Of a stretch of DNA of 64,000 bases, positions 17,242 through 26,684 are shown piece by piece; position 1 is the stretch's first letter, and every line of letters begins with the position of its first letter. Source of the DNA: Streptomyces sp. DH-12 (GTDB lineage: Bacteria; Actinomycetota; Actinomycetes; Streptomycetales; Streptomycetaceae); the NCBI RefSeq assembly GCF_002899455.1, contig NZ_PPFB01000001.1:5307001-5371000 (forward strand), given 5' to 3'. Made by a program: the position numbers and the translations under genes. The notes beneath the pieces are model-generated. The model was not told the DNA's origin. It saw nothing but the letters and a program-made list of their open reading frames with translations, and ran no database searches.

Positions 17242-18645
17242 TCAGACCTTTTCCGGGTGTGTCCCGGGCTCGAGCGACGGCGGCGAGCCGGGCAGCGGGC
17301 GGCCCGCCGACTCGGCCATGCGCCACACCGCGAACCCGCCGATCACGGCGGCCGCCATCATGTAGTAGGCGGGCATCATCACGTCGCCGGTCGCGCCGAT
17401 CAGGGCGGTGACCACCAGCGGGGTGGTGCCGCCGAACAGGGACACCGAGACGTTGAAGCCGATGGACAGCGAGCCGTAGCGGACCCGGGTGGGGAACAGC
17501 GCGGGCAGCGCGGACGGCATCGCGGCGGTGAAACAGACCAGCAGCAGGCCGAGCGCGCCCAGGCCGGCGGCGACCGCGAGCAGTCCGCCGTCGCGGATCA
17601 GCAGCAGCGCGGGCACGGACAGCACGAGGAACCCGGCGCAGCCGGCCGCGATCACCGGGCGGCGGCCCACCCGGTCGGTCAGCGCGCCTGCGAACGGCTG
17701 GACGGCCATCATCAGCACCATCACGCCGAGCACGACGACCAGGCCGTGCGTGGTGTCGTAGCCCAGCTCGCCGGTGAGGTAGCTCGGCATGTACGACAGC
17801 AGCATGTAGTCGGTGACGTTGAAGACCAGCACCAGGCCGACGCACAGCAGCAGCGCGCGCCACTGGCCGGTGATCATCTCGCGCAGCGGCACCTTCGGGC
17901 GCTCGGTCCCGGACTTGGCGGCCTCGGCGGCGAAGGCGGGGGTCTCCTCCAGCCGCATGCGCAGGTAGAGGCCGATGACGCCCATCGGTCCGGCGATCAG
18001 GAACGGAATGCGCCAGCCCCAGGAGAGCAGGGCGTCCGTGGACAGCAGCGCGGTCATCAGCGTCACCAGGCTCGCGCCGCCGACGTACCCGGCGAGCGTG
18101 CCGAACTCCAGCCAGCTGCCGAGGAAGCCGCGCCGTTTGTCGGGGGCGTACTCGGCGATGAAGGTGGAGGCGCCCGCGTACTCGCCGCCGGTAGAGAAGC
18201 CCTGCACCAGGCGGGCCGCCAGCAGCAGGATCGGGGCGCCCACGCCGATCGCGGCGTAGGAGGGGATCAGGCCGATGGCGAAGGTGCCCGCGGCCATCAT
18301 GATCATCGTGAGGGCGAGGACCTTCTGCCGGCCCACGCGGTCGCCGAGCGGGCCGAAGACCATGCCGCCGAGCGGGCGGACCAGGAAGGCCGCGGCGAAG
18401 GCGCCGAACGTGGAGAGCAGCTGGGCGGTGGCGTCGCCCGAGGGGAAGAAGACCTTGCCCAGGGTGACGGCGATGTAGCTGTAGACGCCGAAGTCGAACC
18501 ATTCCATCGCGTTGCCGAGCGCGGCCGCCTTCACGGCACGCCTGACGAGCGCGGGGTCGGTGACCGTCGGGGGACCGGCGGAGGGGTCGGACGCCTGTGC
18601 CGTGCCGGGGGTGACGGAGCGGGGGGCGACGGGAGCAGTCGACAA
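17242..18645 (-). CDS. proP: ProP-like glycine betaine/proline:H+ symporter (MFS, MHS family)
   Basis: 467 residues. It is collinear with E. coli ProP: GNAMEWFDFGVYSYIAVTLG, FLVRPLGGMVFGPLGDRVGR (motif A), VQGFSTGGEYAGASTFIAEY, a GWRIPF segment and LLSYMPSYL are all close matches. It has twelve membrane helices but lacks the long C-terminal coiled coil that E. coli ProP uses for osmosensing. The predicted role is uptake of compatible solutes. Other MHS-family substrates (for example dicarboxylates) cannot be excluded. Confidence 0.85.
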   Translation of the reverse strand: MSTAPVAPRSVTPGTAQASDPSAGPPTVTDPALVRRAVKAAALGNAMEWFDFGVYSYIAVTLGKVFFPSGDATAQLLSTFGAFAAAFLVRPLGGMVFGPLGDRVGRQKVLALTMIMMAAGTFAIGLIPSYAAIGVGAPILLLAARLVQGFSTGGEYAGASTFIAEYAPDKRRGFLGSWLEFGTLAGYVGGASLVTLMTALLSTDALLSWGWRIPFLIAGPMGVIGLYLRMRLEETPAFAAEAAKSGTERPKVPLREMITGQWRALLLCVGLVLVFNVTDYMLLSYMPSYLTGELGYDTTHGLVVVLGVMVLMMAVQPFAGALTDRVGRRPVIAAGCAGFLVLSVPALLLIRDGGLLAVAAGLGALGLLLVCFTAAMPSALPALFPTRVRYGSLSIGFNVSVSLFGGTTPLVVTALIGATGDVMMPAYYMMAAAVIGGFAVWRMAESAGRPLPGSPPSLEPGTHPEKV

Positions 18646-19035
18646 GACTTCGCTCGCCTGCCTTTCGTCGGGGACGGGGACGGGTCCGCGCGGCGGCGTT
18701 GTCGGGCGGGCCGAAGCCAGTGACGATAGGCGGCGTTTCCCCCGTTACGTACCGTACGGAGATAGATGCATATTGCATGGAAATGTGCTGTGTCCAGGCA
18801 CGTCGCGGCCACCGGGGCCGCCGTTCCGCATGGCCGGTTGTGATGCTTCTCGCGTCCCGCCGGGGCAACCTCGTCCCCCTCGGACTATCGTCATCCGGAC
18901 AAAAGAGAGCGGGCCGTCAGGTGAAGCGGCGGTATCCGGCGTCCTTGTCGAGGGGTGCGCGCCTCGTAGGCTGCGCACGACGAAGCCCCCGCACGGGACG
19001 CGCGGGGCGAAATCGGGGCGGGAGGCCGACGAGGC
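18646..19035. other. 390-base intergenic region between proP and the GT87-PAP2 gene
   Basis: The region is divergent and should hold both promoters. The only structured elements I see are the dyad ATGCA-TAT-TGCAT (18766-18778) and the self-complementary CCGTACGG just before it. The AT-rich patch at 18758-18785 is the best candidate for a proP promoter. No gene or RNA motif was recognised. Confidence 0.5.
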
Positions 19036-21135
19036 GTGGCGAATGCGGAACACACTGGGCGACCGGCCGAGGCTTTCGGCGCGACGGCCGTGGGCGGCAC
19101 CCGGGCGCGGCTGCGGGCGGCGCGCCTCGGACTGTGGCTGGTCGCCGCCGTCCTCGCGGTGCGCCAGGTCGCCCTCGTCCTCACCACCCCGAGCGGTGAA
19201 CGCCTGACCGACCTGGAGACCTGGGTGGGCCCCGAGGGCGTGCTGCACGTCAGCGGATCCCTCTACGACTCCACCGAGTTCACCGGCACGCCCTTCGGCG
19301 GGCTGGTCCTCAAACCGCTCACCAGATCGGCCGAGCAGGCCCTCGGCTGGGGCTGGACCTTCGGCACCCTGCTGCTCGTCGTGGCCCTGGCGCTGGTCGC
19401 CGTCCGCGCCCTGCCGCAGCCGGTCGGCCGGCGCACCGCGCTGCTCGCCGCGCCCGTCGCGGTCAGCCTGCTCATGCTGTCCCTCCCGGTGCGCAACACC
19501 CTCTGGCTCGGCCAGACCAGCATCATCCCGGTGCTGCTCGTCCTGCTCGGCTGCTTCGTCGCGCACGGGCAGCGGGCCGGCGGCGTCCTCGTCGGCGTCG
19601 CGGCGGCCCTCCAGCCGACCCTGCTGCTCTTCGCGCCGCTGCTGTGGCTCACCGGCCGCCGCCAGGCCGCCACCGCGACCGCCGTCACCTTCGCCACGGC
19701 CACCGCGCTCGCCTGGGCCGCCATGCCCCAGGACTCCGCCGTCTACTGGGTGCACCACCTGGCGGGCGCCGGCCTCGGCGGCCCCGCCGACGCCCTCGCC
19801 AACCAGTCCCTGCACGGCGCGCTGCTCCGCCTCGGCCTCGAAGGTCCGCTGGAGATCGCCCTGTTCCTGCTGCTGGGCGCCGCCGTCGTCACCCTCGGGC
19901 TGAAGCGGGCCGTCCACTACGCCCGCGACGGCCAGCTCCTCCTCGCCGTCGGCATCACCGGGTGCGCCGCCATAGCGGTGTCCCCGACCGCCTGGCAGCA
20001 CCAGCTGCTCTGGGTGCTGTTCACCGTCGTCGGCCGGGTCGGCACGCGCGCCCGCGACCGGCTGGTGTGGCCCGTCGCCGTCGTCCTGGTGATGACGCTG
20101 CCGGCCAAGATGATGCTGCCGAACATGGCGTTCCTGCACCCGCTGCGGGACAACGTGGTGCTGCTCGCCGCGCTGGCCGCCGCCACCGCCGTGCCGTTCC
20201 TCAGCCGCACCTCGCCGTACTTCCGCGACCCGGTGCCGACGCCGTACGCCCCGCCCGTGCCGGCCCGGTTCGCCTTCGTGCCGCTGCTGCCGTTCCTGCG
20301 GCGGGTGCTGATCCGGCCGAACCTGCTGCTGGAGCTGCTGCTCATCCGCGTCACCTACGCCGGGTACGCCAAGGTGCGGCTCGCCGCGACCGGCGGCAGC
20401 AACTCGGCGGGCCGCGCCCGCGCCGAGGAGCACGGCCGGCAGATCCTCGACCTGGAGCGCGTGCTCCACCTGGACATCGAGTACGCGGTCAACCACGCCG
20501 TGGTGAAGATCGGCTGGCTGCGGGAGTTCTTCGACTTCTACTACACGTCGTTCCACTTCGCCGTGCCGCTGACCGTGCTCGGCGTGCTCTACTGGCGCCG
20601 CCCCGTCCACTACCGCTGGGCGCGCTCCGCCCTCGGCTTCGCCACGCTGCTCGCCCTGGTCGGCTTCTGGCTGTACCCGCTCGCCCCGCCGCGCCTGATG
20701 CCGGACCTCGGCATCATCGACACGGTCCACGGCGTGCAGGACTTCTCCCAGCCCGACTACGGCACGCTGACCGCGCTCACCAACCAGTACGCGGCGATGC
20801 CGTCGCTGCACTTCGGCTGGTCGCTGTGGTGCGGTCTGGTGATCGCGATCATCGCGCCCAAGGCGTGGATGAAGACCCTCGGCCTGCTGCACCCGCTGTT
20901 CACGGCCGCCGCGATCGTCGCCACCGGCAACCACTGGATCCTGGACGCGGTCGGCGGCGCGGTCGTCGTCGGCGCCGGTTTCGGCCTGACCTACCTGTTC
21001 CAGGGCCCGCGCGCCCGCACGGTCACGGCGGCGGCAGAGGCGGAGAAGGAGAAGGAGGAGCAGGAGGAGGAGAAGGCGGAGAAGGAGGTCAGCAGCGAGC
21101 CGCCGGCGCCGGAGAAGGACCGTACTCCGAGCTGA
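19036..21135 (+). CDS. Bifunctional GT87-type glycosyltransferase / PAP2 phosphatase fusion membrane protein
   Basis: 699 residues, GTG start. Residues 30-400 are a polytopic GT-C type region of the GT87 (polyprenol-phosphate mannosyltransferase-like) kind, with multiple helices and an early acidic loop (T-D-L-E-T-W-V). Residues 430-660 are a PAP2-superfamily domain of the inositolphosphotransferase-like type, with AMPSLHFGWSLW (P-S-L-H) and NHWILDAVGG (H-x-x-x-D). The C-terminus is a 40-residue Glu/Lys-rich tail. The fusion fits lipid-linked sugar transfer plus lipid phosphate removal in envelope synthesis. The 3' 47 bases overlap the convergent gene. Confidence 0.88.
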   Translation: MANAEHTGRPAEAFGATAVGGTRARLRAARLGLWLVAAVLAVRQVALVLTTPSGERLTDLETWVGPEGVLHVSGSLYDSTEFTGTPFGGLVLKPLTRSAEQALGWGWTFGTLLLVVALALVAVRALPQPVGRRTALLAAPVAVSLLMLSLPVRNTLWLGQTSIIPVLLVLLGCFVAHGQRAGGVLVGVAAALQPTLLLFAPLLWLTGRRQAATATAVTFATATALAWAAMPQDSAVYWVHHLAGAGLGGPADALANQSLHGALLRLGLEGPLEIALFLLLGAAVVTLGLKRAVHYARDGQLLLAVGITGCAAIAVSPTAWQHQLLWVLFTVVGRVGTRARDRLVWPVAVVLVMTLPAKMMLPNMAFLHPLRDNVVLLAALAAATAVPFLSRTSPYFRDPVPTPYAPPVPARFAFVPLLPFLRRVLIRPNLLLELLLIRVTYAGYAKVRLAATGGSNSAGRARAEEHGRQILDLERVLHLDIEYAVNHAVVKIGWLREFFDFYYTSFHFAVPLTVLGVLYWRRPVHYRWARSALGFATLLALVGFWLYPLAPPRLMPDLGIIDTVHGVQDFSQPDYGTLTALTNQYAAMPSLHFGWSLWCGLVIAIIAPKAWMKTLGLLHPLFTAAAIVATGNHWILDAVGGAVVVGAGFGLTYLFQGPRARTVTAAAEAEKEKEEQEEEKAEKEVSSEPPAPEKDRTPS

Positions 21136-22756
21136 TCCGGTACTCGCCGGGCGCGGACACGGTGAGCCGGGTGAACTCGCCCGCGCGGGACAGGCATCCG
21201 CCGCCGTCCACCCGCAGCCACGGCGAGTACGCGATCCGCACGGTCACCGTGCCGGGCCGCGCCACCCGCAGCACCAGTTCCGCGCCGGAGGTGCGCACCA
21301 CCGACCCCGGCGCGGACACCAGCGGCACGGCGTCCCGGACCCGGAACACCTGCCAGTGCGCGTCCCGCCAGACCGGCACCAGCCAGTCGGGCCGCCGCTC
21401 CCGCACCAGCCGCGCCTCCTCCTCGGCGAACCCGTCGGGCTTGCCGTCGTGCAGCACGACGAACCCGACCGCCCACCGGTCCAGCCACGCCCGGTAGGAG
21501 GCGGCGGAGAACGAGCCGTCGTAGAACAGCCGGGCCCGCTCCACGTCGAGCTGCCGGTTCCAGCCCCGCGCGAGGTGCACGTGCGGGGCGAGCGCCACCG
21601 CCTCCCGGTGGTTGCGGGCGGGCACCGCCTCCACCCGCGTCCGGTCCGCGCCGAGCGACTCCAGGGCCCGGACGACGCCGTCCGTCTGCGCCGCCCAGGC
21701 CGGGACGTCCGTCGACACCTTCAGGTCGTCGACGGTCTTCTTGCCGGTCCACCCGGCGGAGAACACCAGCGCGGCCACCAGCAGGGCGCGCCGCACCGGC
21801 CGCAGCCGCGGCTGCGGCAGCAGGGCCACCAGCAGTGCGACCGGCGCGGCGTACTCGGCGAACCGCTCGACGTTCGTGCCGATGGGGGAGGGGATCAGAT
21901 ACACCAGCACGGTCCCGGCCGCGTAGACGACGCCGCTCCACCGCGCCACCCGCCAGGACGGCGGCGACAGCACCGCGACGGCGATCCCGAGCGTCGCGGG
22001 TATCCCTATGCGGCCCGCGGGCATCAACTGCTCGCCCTGGAAAGGGAACAGCAGACTGGTCGCGCCCACGACCAGGGCGGGCGGGACGAGCAGGGCGGCG
22101 GCGGGACCCGGCCGCCGCACCAGCGCGTACCCGGCGCCGACCACGGCGAGGAACAGGCCCGCGACCGGGGACGCCATGGTGGCGAGGGCGGCGTGGGAAC
22201 CGGCGAGGACGAGACGTTTCCGCCCGGTGAGGTACAGACACGCGGCGAGCCCGAAGACCACCCCGAGGGCGAACGTGGTGCGCCCCGAGGCCACGTTGCC
22301 CCACAGGCCGAGCGCCGCGAGCAGCGCGGGAGCGAGCGGCCGGCGCGGCAGCACGCGTCCGATCAGCACCGCCGCGATCCAGGTGGCGGCCGCCCCGGAC
22401 GCCACGGTGAGCGCCCGCACCCCGACGGCCGCCATCAAGTACGGCGATATCAGGCTGTAGTTGGCGGTGTGCATGCCGCCGTACCAGAAGAGGTTGTACG
22501 CCGAGGTGCCGTGCCGCGCGGCGAACCCCGCCCACGCGTCCTGGGCGGCGAGGTCACCGCCGCCGGTGGCCAGCACGGCCCACCACAGCGCGTACAGCGG
22601 CAGCACGGGCAGCGTGGCCAGGAGCGGTACGCGATGACGCCGGCAGAAGGCGCGGAGGGGTGACCTCCGCGGCGGAACCGTGTCCGGGCGCTGGATCAGG
22701 GCGAGGTCGGCAGAGGGCACGATCATGAAGACGTCATACTCCGTACCGGCGTTCAC
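21089..22756 (-). CDS. Polytopic membrane protein with extracytoplasmic C-terminal domain
   Basis: 555 residues. About ten hydrophobic helices (45-345) are followed by a soluble domain of about 200 residues containing the sequences FDGSFSAAS-like FYDGSFSAASYRAWLDRW and VLHDGKPDGFAEEEA. The helix layout resembles GT-C or PMT-like membrane glycosyltransferases, but no D-x-D/E-x-D loop is clear. The C-terminus overlaps the GT87-PAP2 gene by 47 bases on the opposite strand. Function is unknown; the neighbour suggests envelope glycan or lipid metabolism. Confidence 0.8.
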   Translation of the reverse strand: MNAGTEYDVFMIVPSADLALIQRPDTVPPRRSPLRAFCRRHRVPLLATLPVLPLYALWWAVLATGGGDLAAQDAWAGFAARHGTSAYNLFWYGGMHTANYSLISPYLMAAVGVRALTVASGAAATWIAAVLIGRVLPRRPLAPALLAALGLWGNVASGRTTFALGVVFGLAACLYLTGRKRLVLAGSHAALATMASPVAGLFLAVVGAGYALVRRPGPAAALLVPPALVVGATSLLFPFQGEQLMPAGRIGIPATLGIAVAVLSPPSWRVARWSGVVYAAGTVLVYLIPSPIGTNVERFAEYAAPVALLVALLPQPRLRPVRRALLVAALVFSAGWTGKKTVDDLKVSTDVPAWAAQTDGVVRALESLGADRTRVEAVPARNHREAVALAPHVHLARGWNRQLDVERARLFYDGSFSAASYRAWLDRWAVGFVVLHDGKPDGFAEEEARLVRERRPDWLVPVWRDAHWQVFRVRDAVPLVSAPGSVVRTSGAELVLRVARPGTVTVRIAYSPWLRVDGGGCLSRAGEFTRLTVSAPGEYRISSEYGPSPAPAARC

Positions 22757-22790
22757 TCCGCAGGGGGGTCCCGTCGTCTGTCGTTGACGG

Positions 22791-23528
22791 GTGGAATGCT
22801 CCTCGGATGACGGATCGACCGGAGACCTTCCTCGCCCGTCTGCGGACCGCGGCCCGGACGACGACGGCGAGGCGCGCTGGAACTACGCCTCCTGGCTGCT
22901 CGAGGACTTCGAGAGGCTCGGCGACGTCCCCGAGGACCCGGTCGGCAGCCAGGTGTACGTCAAGGAGGTGCGGCGCCTCGGCGCCTGGTACGACGGCGGG
23001 TCCGGCCTGGACCGGGTGCTGGACGACGAGGACGTGGCCGCCCGGGCCCGCCTGCTGCGCGCGCACTTCCGCGACGCCGTGATCGACCTGGCCCGGCACC
23101 TGCACGCCGACGGGGTGATCGAGCGCGTCCTCGGCCGGCCGCTGCCGGTCGTCGCCTTGGACATGGCACGCCCCGGCTGGGAGGTGCACGCCACCGAGGC
23201 CGCCGACCCGCCCGCGCTCGTCGAGGACTTCATGGCGTGGCTGCGGGCGGCCGGGGAGATCCAGCCGTACCGCCCTGTGGGACCGGGGACGCCGGCGGCC
23301 GCCCGCACCGCGCCGGGCGGCCTCGGCGAGCGGCTCCCGCTCGTCCCGGGCCGGACGCAGGCGCCGGGCCGGACGCGGGCGAAGGCGGCGGCCCCGGGGA
23401 TCGGGGGGTCGCCGCCTTCGGTACGGGGGGTGGCCGGGAGGATCAGTACCAGTGGTTGGCCTGCCAGAAGGACCAGGCGTCACAGGCGCTGCCGTAGCGG
23501 TCCTTCATGTAGTCCAGGCCCCACTTGA
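22791..23528 (+). CDS. Hypothetical protein, probably frameshifted near its N-terminus
   Basis: The ORF from GTG 22791 gives 245 residues, with a coding-like core from DDDGEARWNYASWLLEDFER to LVEDFMAWLRAAG. In the alternative frame, ATG at 22807 gives a natural-looking start, MTDRPETFLARLRTAA, which joins the core if one base is restored in the GCCCGG run near 22855. This points to a deletion or a sequencing error. After about 23270 the sequence loses coding character, passes through a hairpin (23381-23421) and runs antisense into the transglycosylase gene, so the natural C-terminus is probably also altered. No family is recognised. Confidence 0.5.
   Translation: MECSSDDGSTGDLPRPSADRGPDDDGEARWNYASWLLEDFERLGDVPEDPVGSQVYVKEVRRLGAWYDGGSGLDRVLDDEDVAARARLLRAHFRDAVIDLARHLHADGVIERVLGRPLPVVALDMARPGWEVHATEAADPPALVEDFMAWLRAAGEIQPYRPVGPGTPAAARTAPGGLGERLPLVPGRTQAPGRTRAKAAAPGIGGSPPSVRGVAGRISTSGWPARRTRRHRRCRSGPSCSPGPT
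23381..23421. terminator. Bidirectional hairpin between convergent genes
   Basis: An 11-bp perfect stem, CGAAGGCGGCG (23381-23391) with CGCCGCCTTCG (23411-23421), lies just past the end of the transglycosylase gene and inside the non-coding-like tail of the upstream ORF. It is a good terminator candidate for both. Confidence 0.65.
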
Positions 23529-23871
23529 TCTGGGTGGCCGGGTTGGTCCTCCAGTCGGAGCCGGCCGAGGCCATCTTGGCGGCCGGGAGCGCCTGGACCA
23601 GGCCGTAGGCGCCACTGGAGGCGTTGGTGGCCTGCGGGTTCCAGCTGCTCTCGTGCGACACGATGTTCGAGAAGCACTGGAACTCGGCCGAGTTGCCGAT
23701 CATCTTCTTCGCGGTCGCCTGGGCCGAGGCGGCCGAGGCGGGCGCCGCCGTGGTCGCGGCCTGCGCGGGCGCGGCGGCGATCAGCGTGCCGCACGTGGCG
23801 GCCGTCAGGACGGCACCGGCGAGGGCCTTCTTCGGGGTGGCGACGGAGCGGAGGAGGGAAGCGGCGGACAC
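23443..23871 (-). CDS. Secreted transglycosylase (SLT/lysozyme-like)
   Basis: 142 residues from GTG at 23871, with GAAAGG eight bases upstream. A Sec signal peptide (about 1-39, ending A-P-A-Q-A-A) precedes a linker and an SLT-like domain. SNIVSHESSWNPQATNASSG contains the probable catalytic Glu, and YGLVQALPAAKMASAG with WGLDYMKDRYGSACDAWSFW follow the lysozyme-like fold order. It is predicted to cleave peptidoglycan, in the style of the small muralytic enzymes Streptomyces uses in growth and germination. Confidence 0.9.
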   Translation of the reverse strand: MSAASLLRSVATPKKALAGAVLTAATCGTLIAAAPAQAATTAAPASAASAQATAKKMIGNSAEFQCFSNIVSHESSWNPQATNASSGAYGLVQALPAAKMASAGSDWRTNPATQIKWGLDYMKDRYGSACDAWSFWQANHWY

Positions 23872-24177
23872 AGGCGGCCTTTCGGTCGGAAGCGGGGGAG
23901 TCGCGGCCTCGCCGAGAGGCGGGGCACGCAGCGGCGCCGAGCCCCGTGGGGACGTCGGCGCCCGGCGACCGCTCCACAGAAACAAATCCGGCGTTTGCCC
24001 GCAAAGGTCCCTTTTACTACCCGCGGTCGGAGGGAAGCGGGCGCAGGGGCCCGCCAGGTCCGGTTTCGGGCGGGCCGGCATCGAGTGACTCCGCCGCGCG
24101 TCTACGGTGTCCCTTCGTATGTGACCCGGGTCATGTGGGGTGCTTCACCGACTCGCGTGCGCGGTGCGTACGAACGC
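23872..24177 (-). promoter_or_regulatory. 306-base leader region of the transglycosylase gene
   Basis: It contains AAAGG-GA-CCTTT (about 24005-24016) and, further up, the perfect palindrome TGACCCGGGTCA (24122-24133), which is also just past the ECF S-component gene. The leader is long enough for a regulatory RNA. I looked for the c-di-AMP (ydaO) core, as in rpfA leaders, and did not find it. Confidence 0.4.
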
Positions 24178-25023
24178 CTACCGAGGGGTGTCGCCGAATG
24201 TGACCGGCGCCTCGAAGGCGGCCCTGCGCGTGGCGCGGCGCAGCGCCCTCAGCACCGCCGCCCCGGCGGTGAGCGTCAGCACCACCGTGACGACGGCCCG
24301 CCCCAGGTCCCAGCCCAGGGAGGTGGCCAGGCAGTACGCGACGAAGCGGGCCAGGTTGGCGGCCACCGGGTCGTCGCCGTCGAAGGCGATGTCCGAGGCC
24401 AGCGCCGACATGAAGGGCCAGCCCGCCATGTTCATCACGGTGCCGTAGGCGAAGGCGGCCAGGAAGCCGTACACGGCGAGCATCCAGACCTCCGCGCGCC
24501 CGCGCAGCCGGTCGGGGCCCGGCAGGAGGCCCGCGCCCATGGTGAACCAGCCCATCGCCAGCATCTGGAACGGCATCCAGGGGCCCACCCCGCCGGTGAG
24601 CAGCGCGGACGCGAACATCGTGACCGAGCCCAGGGCGAAGCCGAAGCCCGGTCCGAGGACCCGGCCGCTGAGCACCATCAGGAAGAACATGGGCTCCAGC
24701 CCGGCCGTGCCCGCACCGATGGGGCGCAGGGCCGCGCCCGCCGCCGCGAGGACGCCGAGCATCGCCACCGCCTTCGCGCCCAGGCTCGACTCCGACAGGG
24801 CCGACGCCACCACGGCGACCAGCAGGACGAGCAGCCCGGCGAACAGCCACGGCGCGTCGGAGGCGTGCGCGCTCACCGCCGACTCGGGCGGGGCGAGGAA
24901 CGGCCAGCCGAACCCGGCCACGCCCACCGCGCTCACCAGGGCGAGCGCCAGCCAGGAGCGGGGGCCCAGACGCAGGGCGCGGACCTGGCGGTCCGCCGGC
25001 CGTGCGGGGGTCGGCGTGCTCAT
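24178..25023 (-). CDS. ECF transporter S component (substrate-binding membrane subunit)
   Basis: 281 residues, ATG at 25023 overlapping the ATPase stop (ATGA). About seven hydrophobic segments are present. The segment GRVLGPGFGFALGSVTMFAS, followed by LLTGGVGPWMPFQMLAMGW, is the typical ECF S-component core. It is the last gene of a five-gene operon headed by a cobalamin riboswitch, so corrinoids or a precursor are the likely substrate. Cobalt is less likely, because no CbiN/CbiM features are seen. Confidence 0.88.
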   Translation of the reverse strand: MSTPTPARPADRQVRALRLGPRSWLALALVSAVGVAGFGWPFLAPPESAVSAHASDAPWLFAGLLVLLVAVVASALSESSLGAKAVAMLGVLAAAGAALRPIGAGTAGLEPMFFLMVLSGRVLGPGFGFALGSVTMFASALLTGGVGPWMPFQMLAMGWFTMGAGLLPGPDRLRGRAEVWMLAVYGFLAAFAYGTVMNMAGWPFMSALASDIAFDGDDPVAANLARFVAYCLATSLGWDLGRAVVTVVLTLTAGAAVLRALRRATRRAAFEAPVTFGDTPR

Positions 25024-26684
25024 CGCTCCAGCGCCTCCTTCACCTGGGCGACCGTGAGCCAGGGCTGCGGCGCCAGGATCTTCGCCACCTGCGGGGCGAA
25101 CGCCGGTGACGCCACGACCACCTCCGCCGACGGGCCGTCGGCGATGACCTCGCCCTCGGCGAGCAGCACCACCCGGTGCGCCAGTTCCGCCGCCAGCTCC
25201 ACGTCGTGCGTCGCCATGACGATGGCGTGGCCCTCGGCGGCCAGCCCGCGCAGGATCGCCGTCAGCCGGGCCTTCGCCGCGTAGTCCAGGCCGCGGGTCG
25301 GCTCGTCGAGCAGCAGCAGGGGCGGCCGTGCGGTCAGCACCACCGCGAGAGCGAGGGTGAGCCGCTGGCCCTCGGACAGGTCGCGGGGGTGGACGTCGTC
25401 GGCCACCGACGGCAGCAGCTCGGTGAGCAGCGCGCGGCAGGTGCCGGGCTCCGCCTCCGCGTCCCGGTCGGCGGCCGCGCACTCCGCCGCCACCGTGTCC
25501 GCGTACAGCAGGTCCCGGGGCTCCTGGGGGACCAGGCCGACCTTGCGGACCAGGTCGCGGGGGCGGGTGCGGTGCGGGACCGCGCCGCCGGTGCGGACCG
25601 ACCCGGAGGACGGGGGGACCAGCCCCACCAGCGCGCCGAGCAGCGTCGACTTGCCCGCGCCGTTGCGGCCCATGAGCGCGATCGTCTCGCCGGGCGACAC
25701 CGTGAGGTCCACGTGGGCCAGCGCCCGCACGCGGTCGCGGCGGACGGCGAGGGACCGTACCTCCGCCACCGGCTCGGGGGCGTCGGCGTTCTCCTTCCTC
25801 GCGCGTCCGAAGCGGCGCTTCACCGGGGACGCGGGCCGCGGCGGGGCGGTGTCCCGCCCGGGCCGCTCCCCCTCCAGGCGCTCGCGCAGCGGCGCGGCCC
25901 CGCGGCGGGCGTCGCGGACCGTCAGGGGCAGCGGGGACCAGCCGGCCAGGCGCCCCAGCTCGACCACCGGCGGGCAGACCGGGGAGACCGCCATGACCTC
26001 CGCCGGAGCGCCCATCCACGGGCGCTCGCCGGGGCCCGGCAGCAGCACGACCTGGTCGGCGTACTGGACGACCCGCTCCAGGCGGTGCTCGGCCATCAGG
26101 ATCGTGGTGCCGAGGTCGTGCACCAGGCGCTGGAGGACCGCCAGGACCTCCTCGGCGGCCGCCGGGTCCAGGGCGGACGTCGGCTCGTCCAGGACCAGCA
26201 CCTTCGGGTGCGGGGTGAGGACGGAGCCGATGGCCACCCGCTGCTGCTGGCCGCCGGACAGCGTGGAGATCGGGCGGTCCCGCAGGCCGGCCAGGCCCAG
26301 CAGGTCCAGGGTCTCCTCGACCCGGCGGCGCATCACGTCCGACGGCAGGCCCAGCGACTCCATGCCGTAGGCGAGTTCGTCCTCCACGGTGTCCGTCACG
26401 AAGTGGGACAGCGGGTCCTGGCCCACCGTGCCCACCACGTCGGCGAGTTCGCGCGGCTTGTGGGTGCGGGTGTCGCGGCCCGCGACCGTGACCCGGCCGT
26501 GCAGGGTGCCGCCGGTGAAGTGCGGCACCAGTCCGCTGACCGCGCCCAGCACCGTCGACTTGCCGACGCCGGACGGGCCCACCACCAGGACCAGTTCGCC
26601 CTCGGGGACCTCCAGGTCGACGTCCCGCACGGAGGGCTTTGCCGCGCCGTCGTAGGTCACCGACACGTTCTCGAAGCGGATCAC
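25020..26684 (-). CDS. ECF transporter ATPase with two fused ABC domains
   Basis: 554 residues, GTG at 26684 overlapping the T-component stop. Domain one (1-240) has Walker A GPSGVGKST, signature LSGGQQQR and Walker B VLVLDEPTSALD. A charged linker (about 260-310) leads to domain two, with GRNGAGKST, the divergent signature LSEGQRL, and LLLLDEPTRGLD followed by THD. It thus supplies both A subunits in one chain, as in many actinobacterial ECF systems. Confidence 0.93.
   Translation of the reverse strand: MIRFENVSVTYDGAAKPSVRDVDLEVPEGELVLVVGPSGVGKSTVLGAVSGLVPHFTGGTLHGRVTVAGRDTRTHKPRELADVVGTVGQDPLSHFVTDTVEDELAYGMESLGLPSDVMRRRVEETLDLLGLAGLRDRPISTLSGGQQQRVAIGSVLTPHPKVLVLDEPTSALDPAAAEEVLAVLQRLVHDLGTTILMAEHRLERVVQYADQVVLLPGPGERPWMGAPAEVMAVSPVCPPVVELGRLAGWSPLPLTVRDARRGAAPLRERLEGERPGRDTAPPRPASPVKRRFGRARKENADAPEPVAEVRSLAVRRDRVRALAHVDLTVSPGETIALMGRNGAGKSTLLGALVGLVPPSSGSVRTGGAVPHRTRPRDLVRKVGLVPQEPRDLLYADTVAAECAAADRDAEAEPGTCRALLTELLPSVADDVHPRDLSEGQRLTLALAVVLTARPPLLLLDEPTRGLDYAAKARLTAILRGLAAEGHAIVMATHDVELAAELAHRVVLLAEGEVIADGPSAEVVVASPAFAPQVAKILAPQPWLTVAQVKEALER

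Noticed and set aside
23872..24120. Possible ydaO (c-di-AMP) riboswitch before the transglycosylase gene
   Set aside because: Position and gene type fit the rpfA precedent, but the conserved GAACCCG...CAGCTAACCC core is not present.
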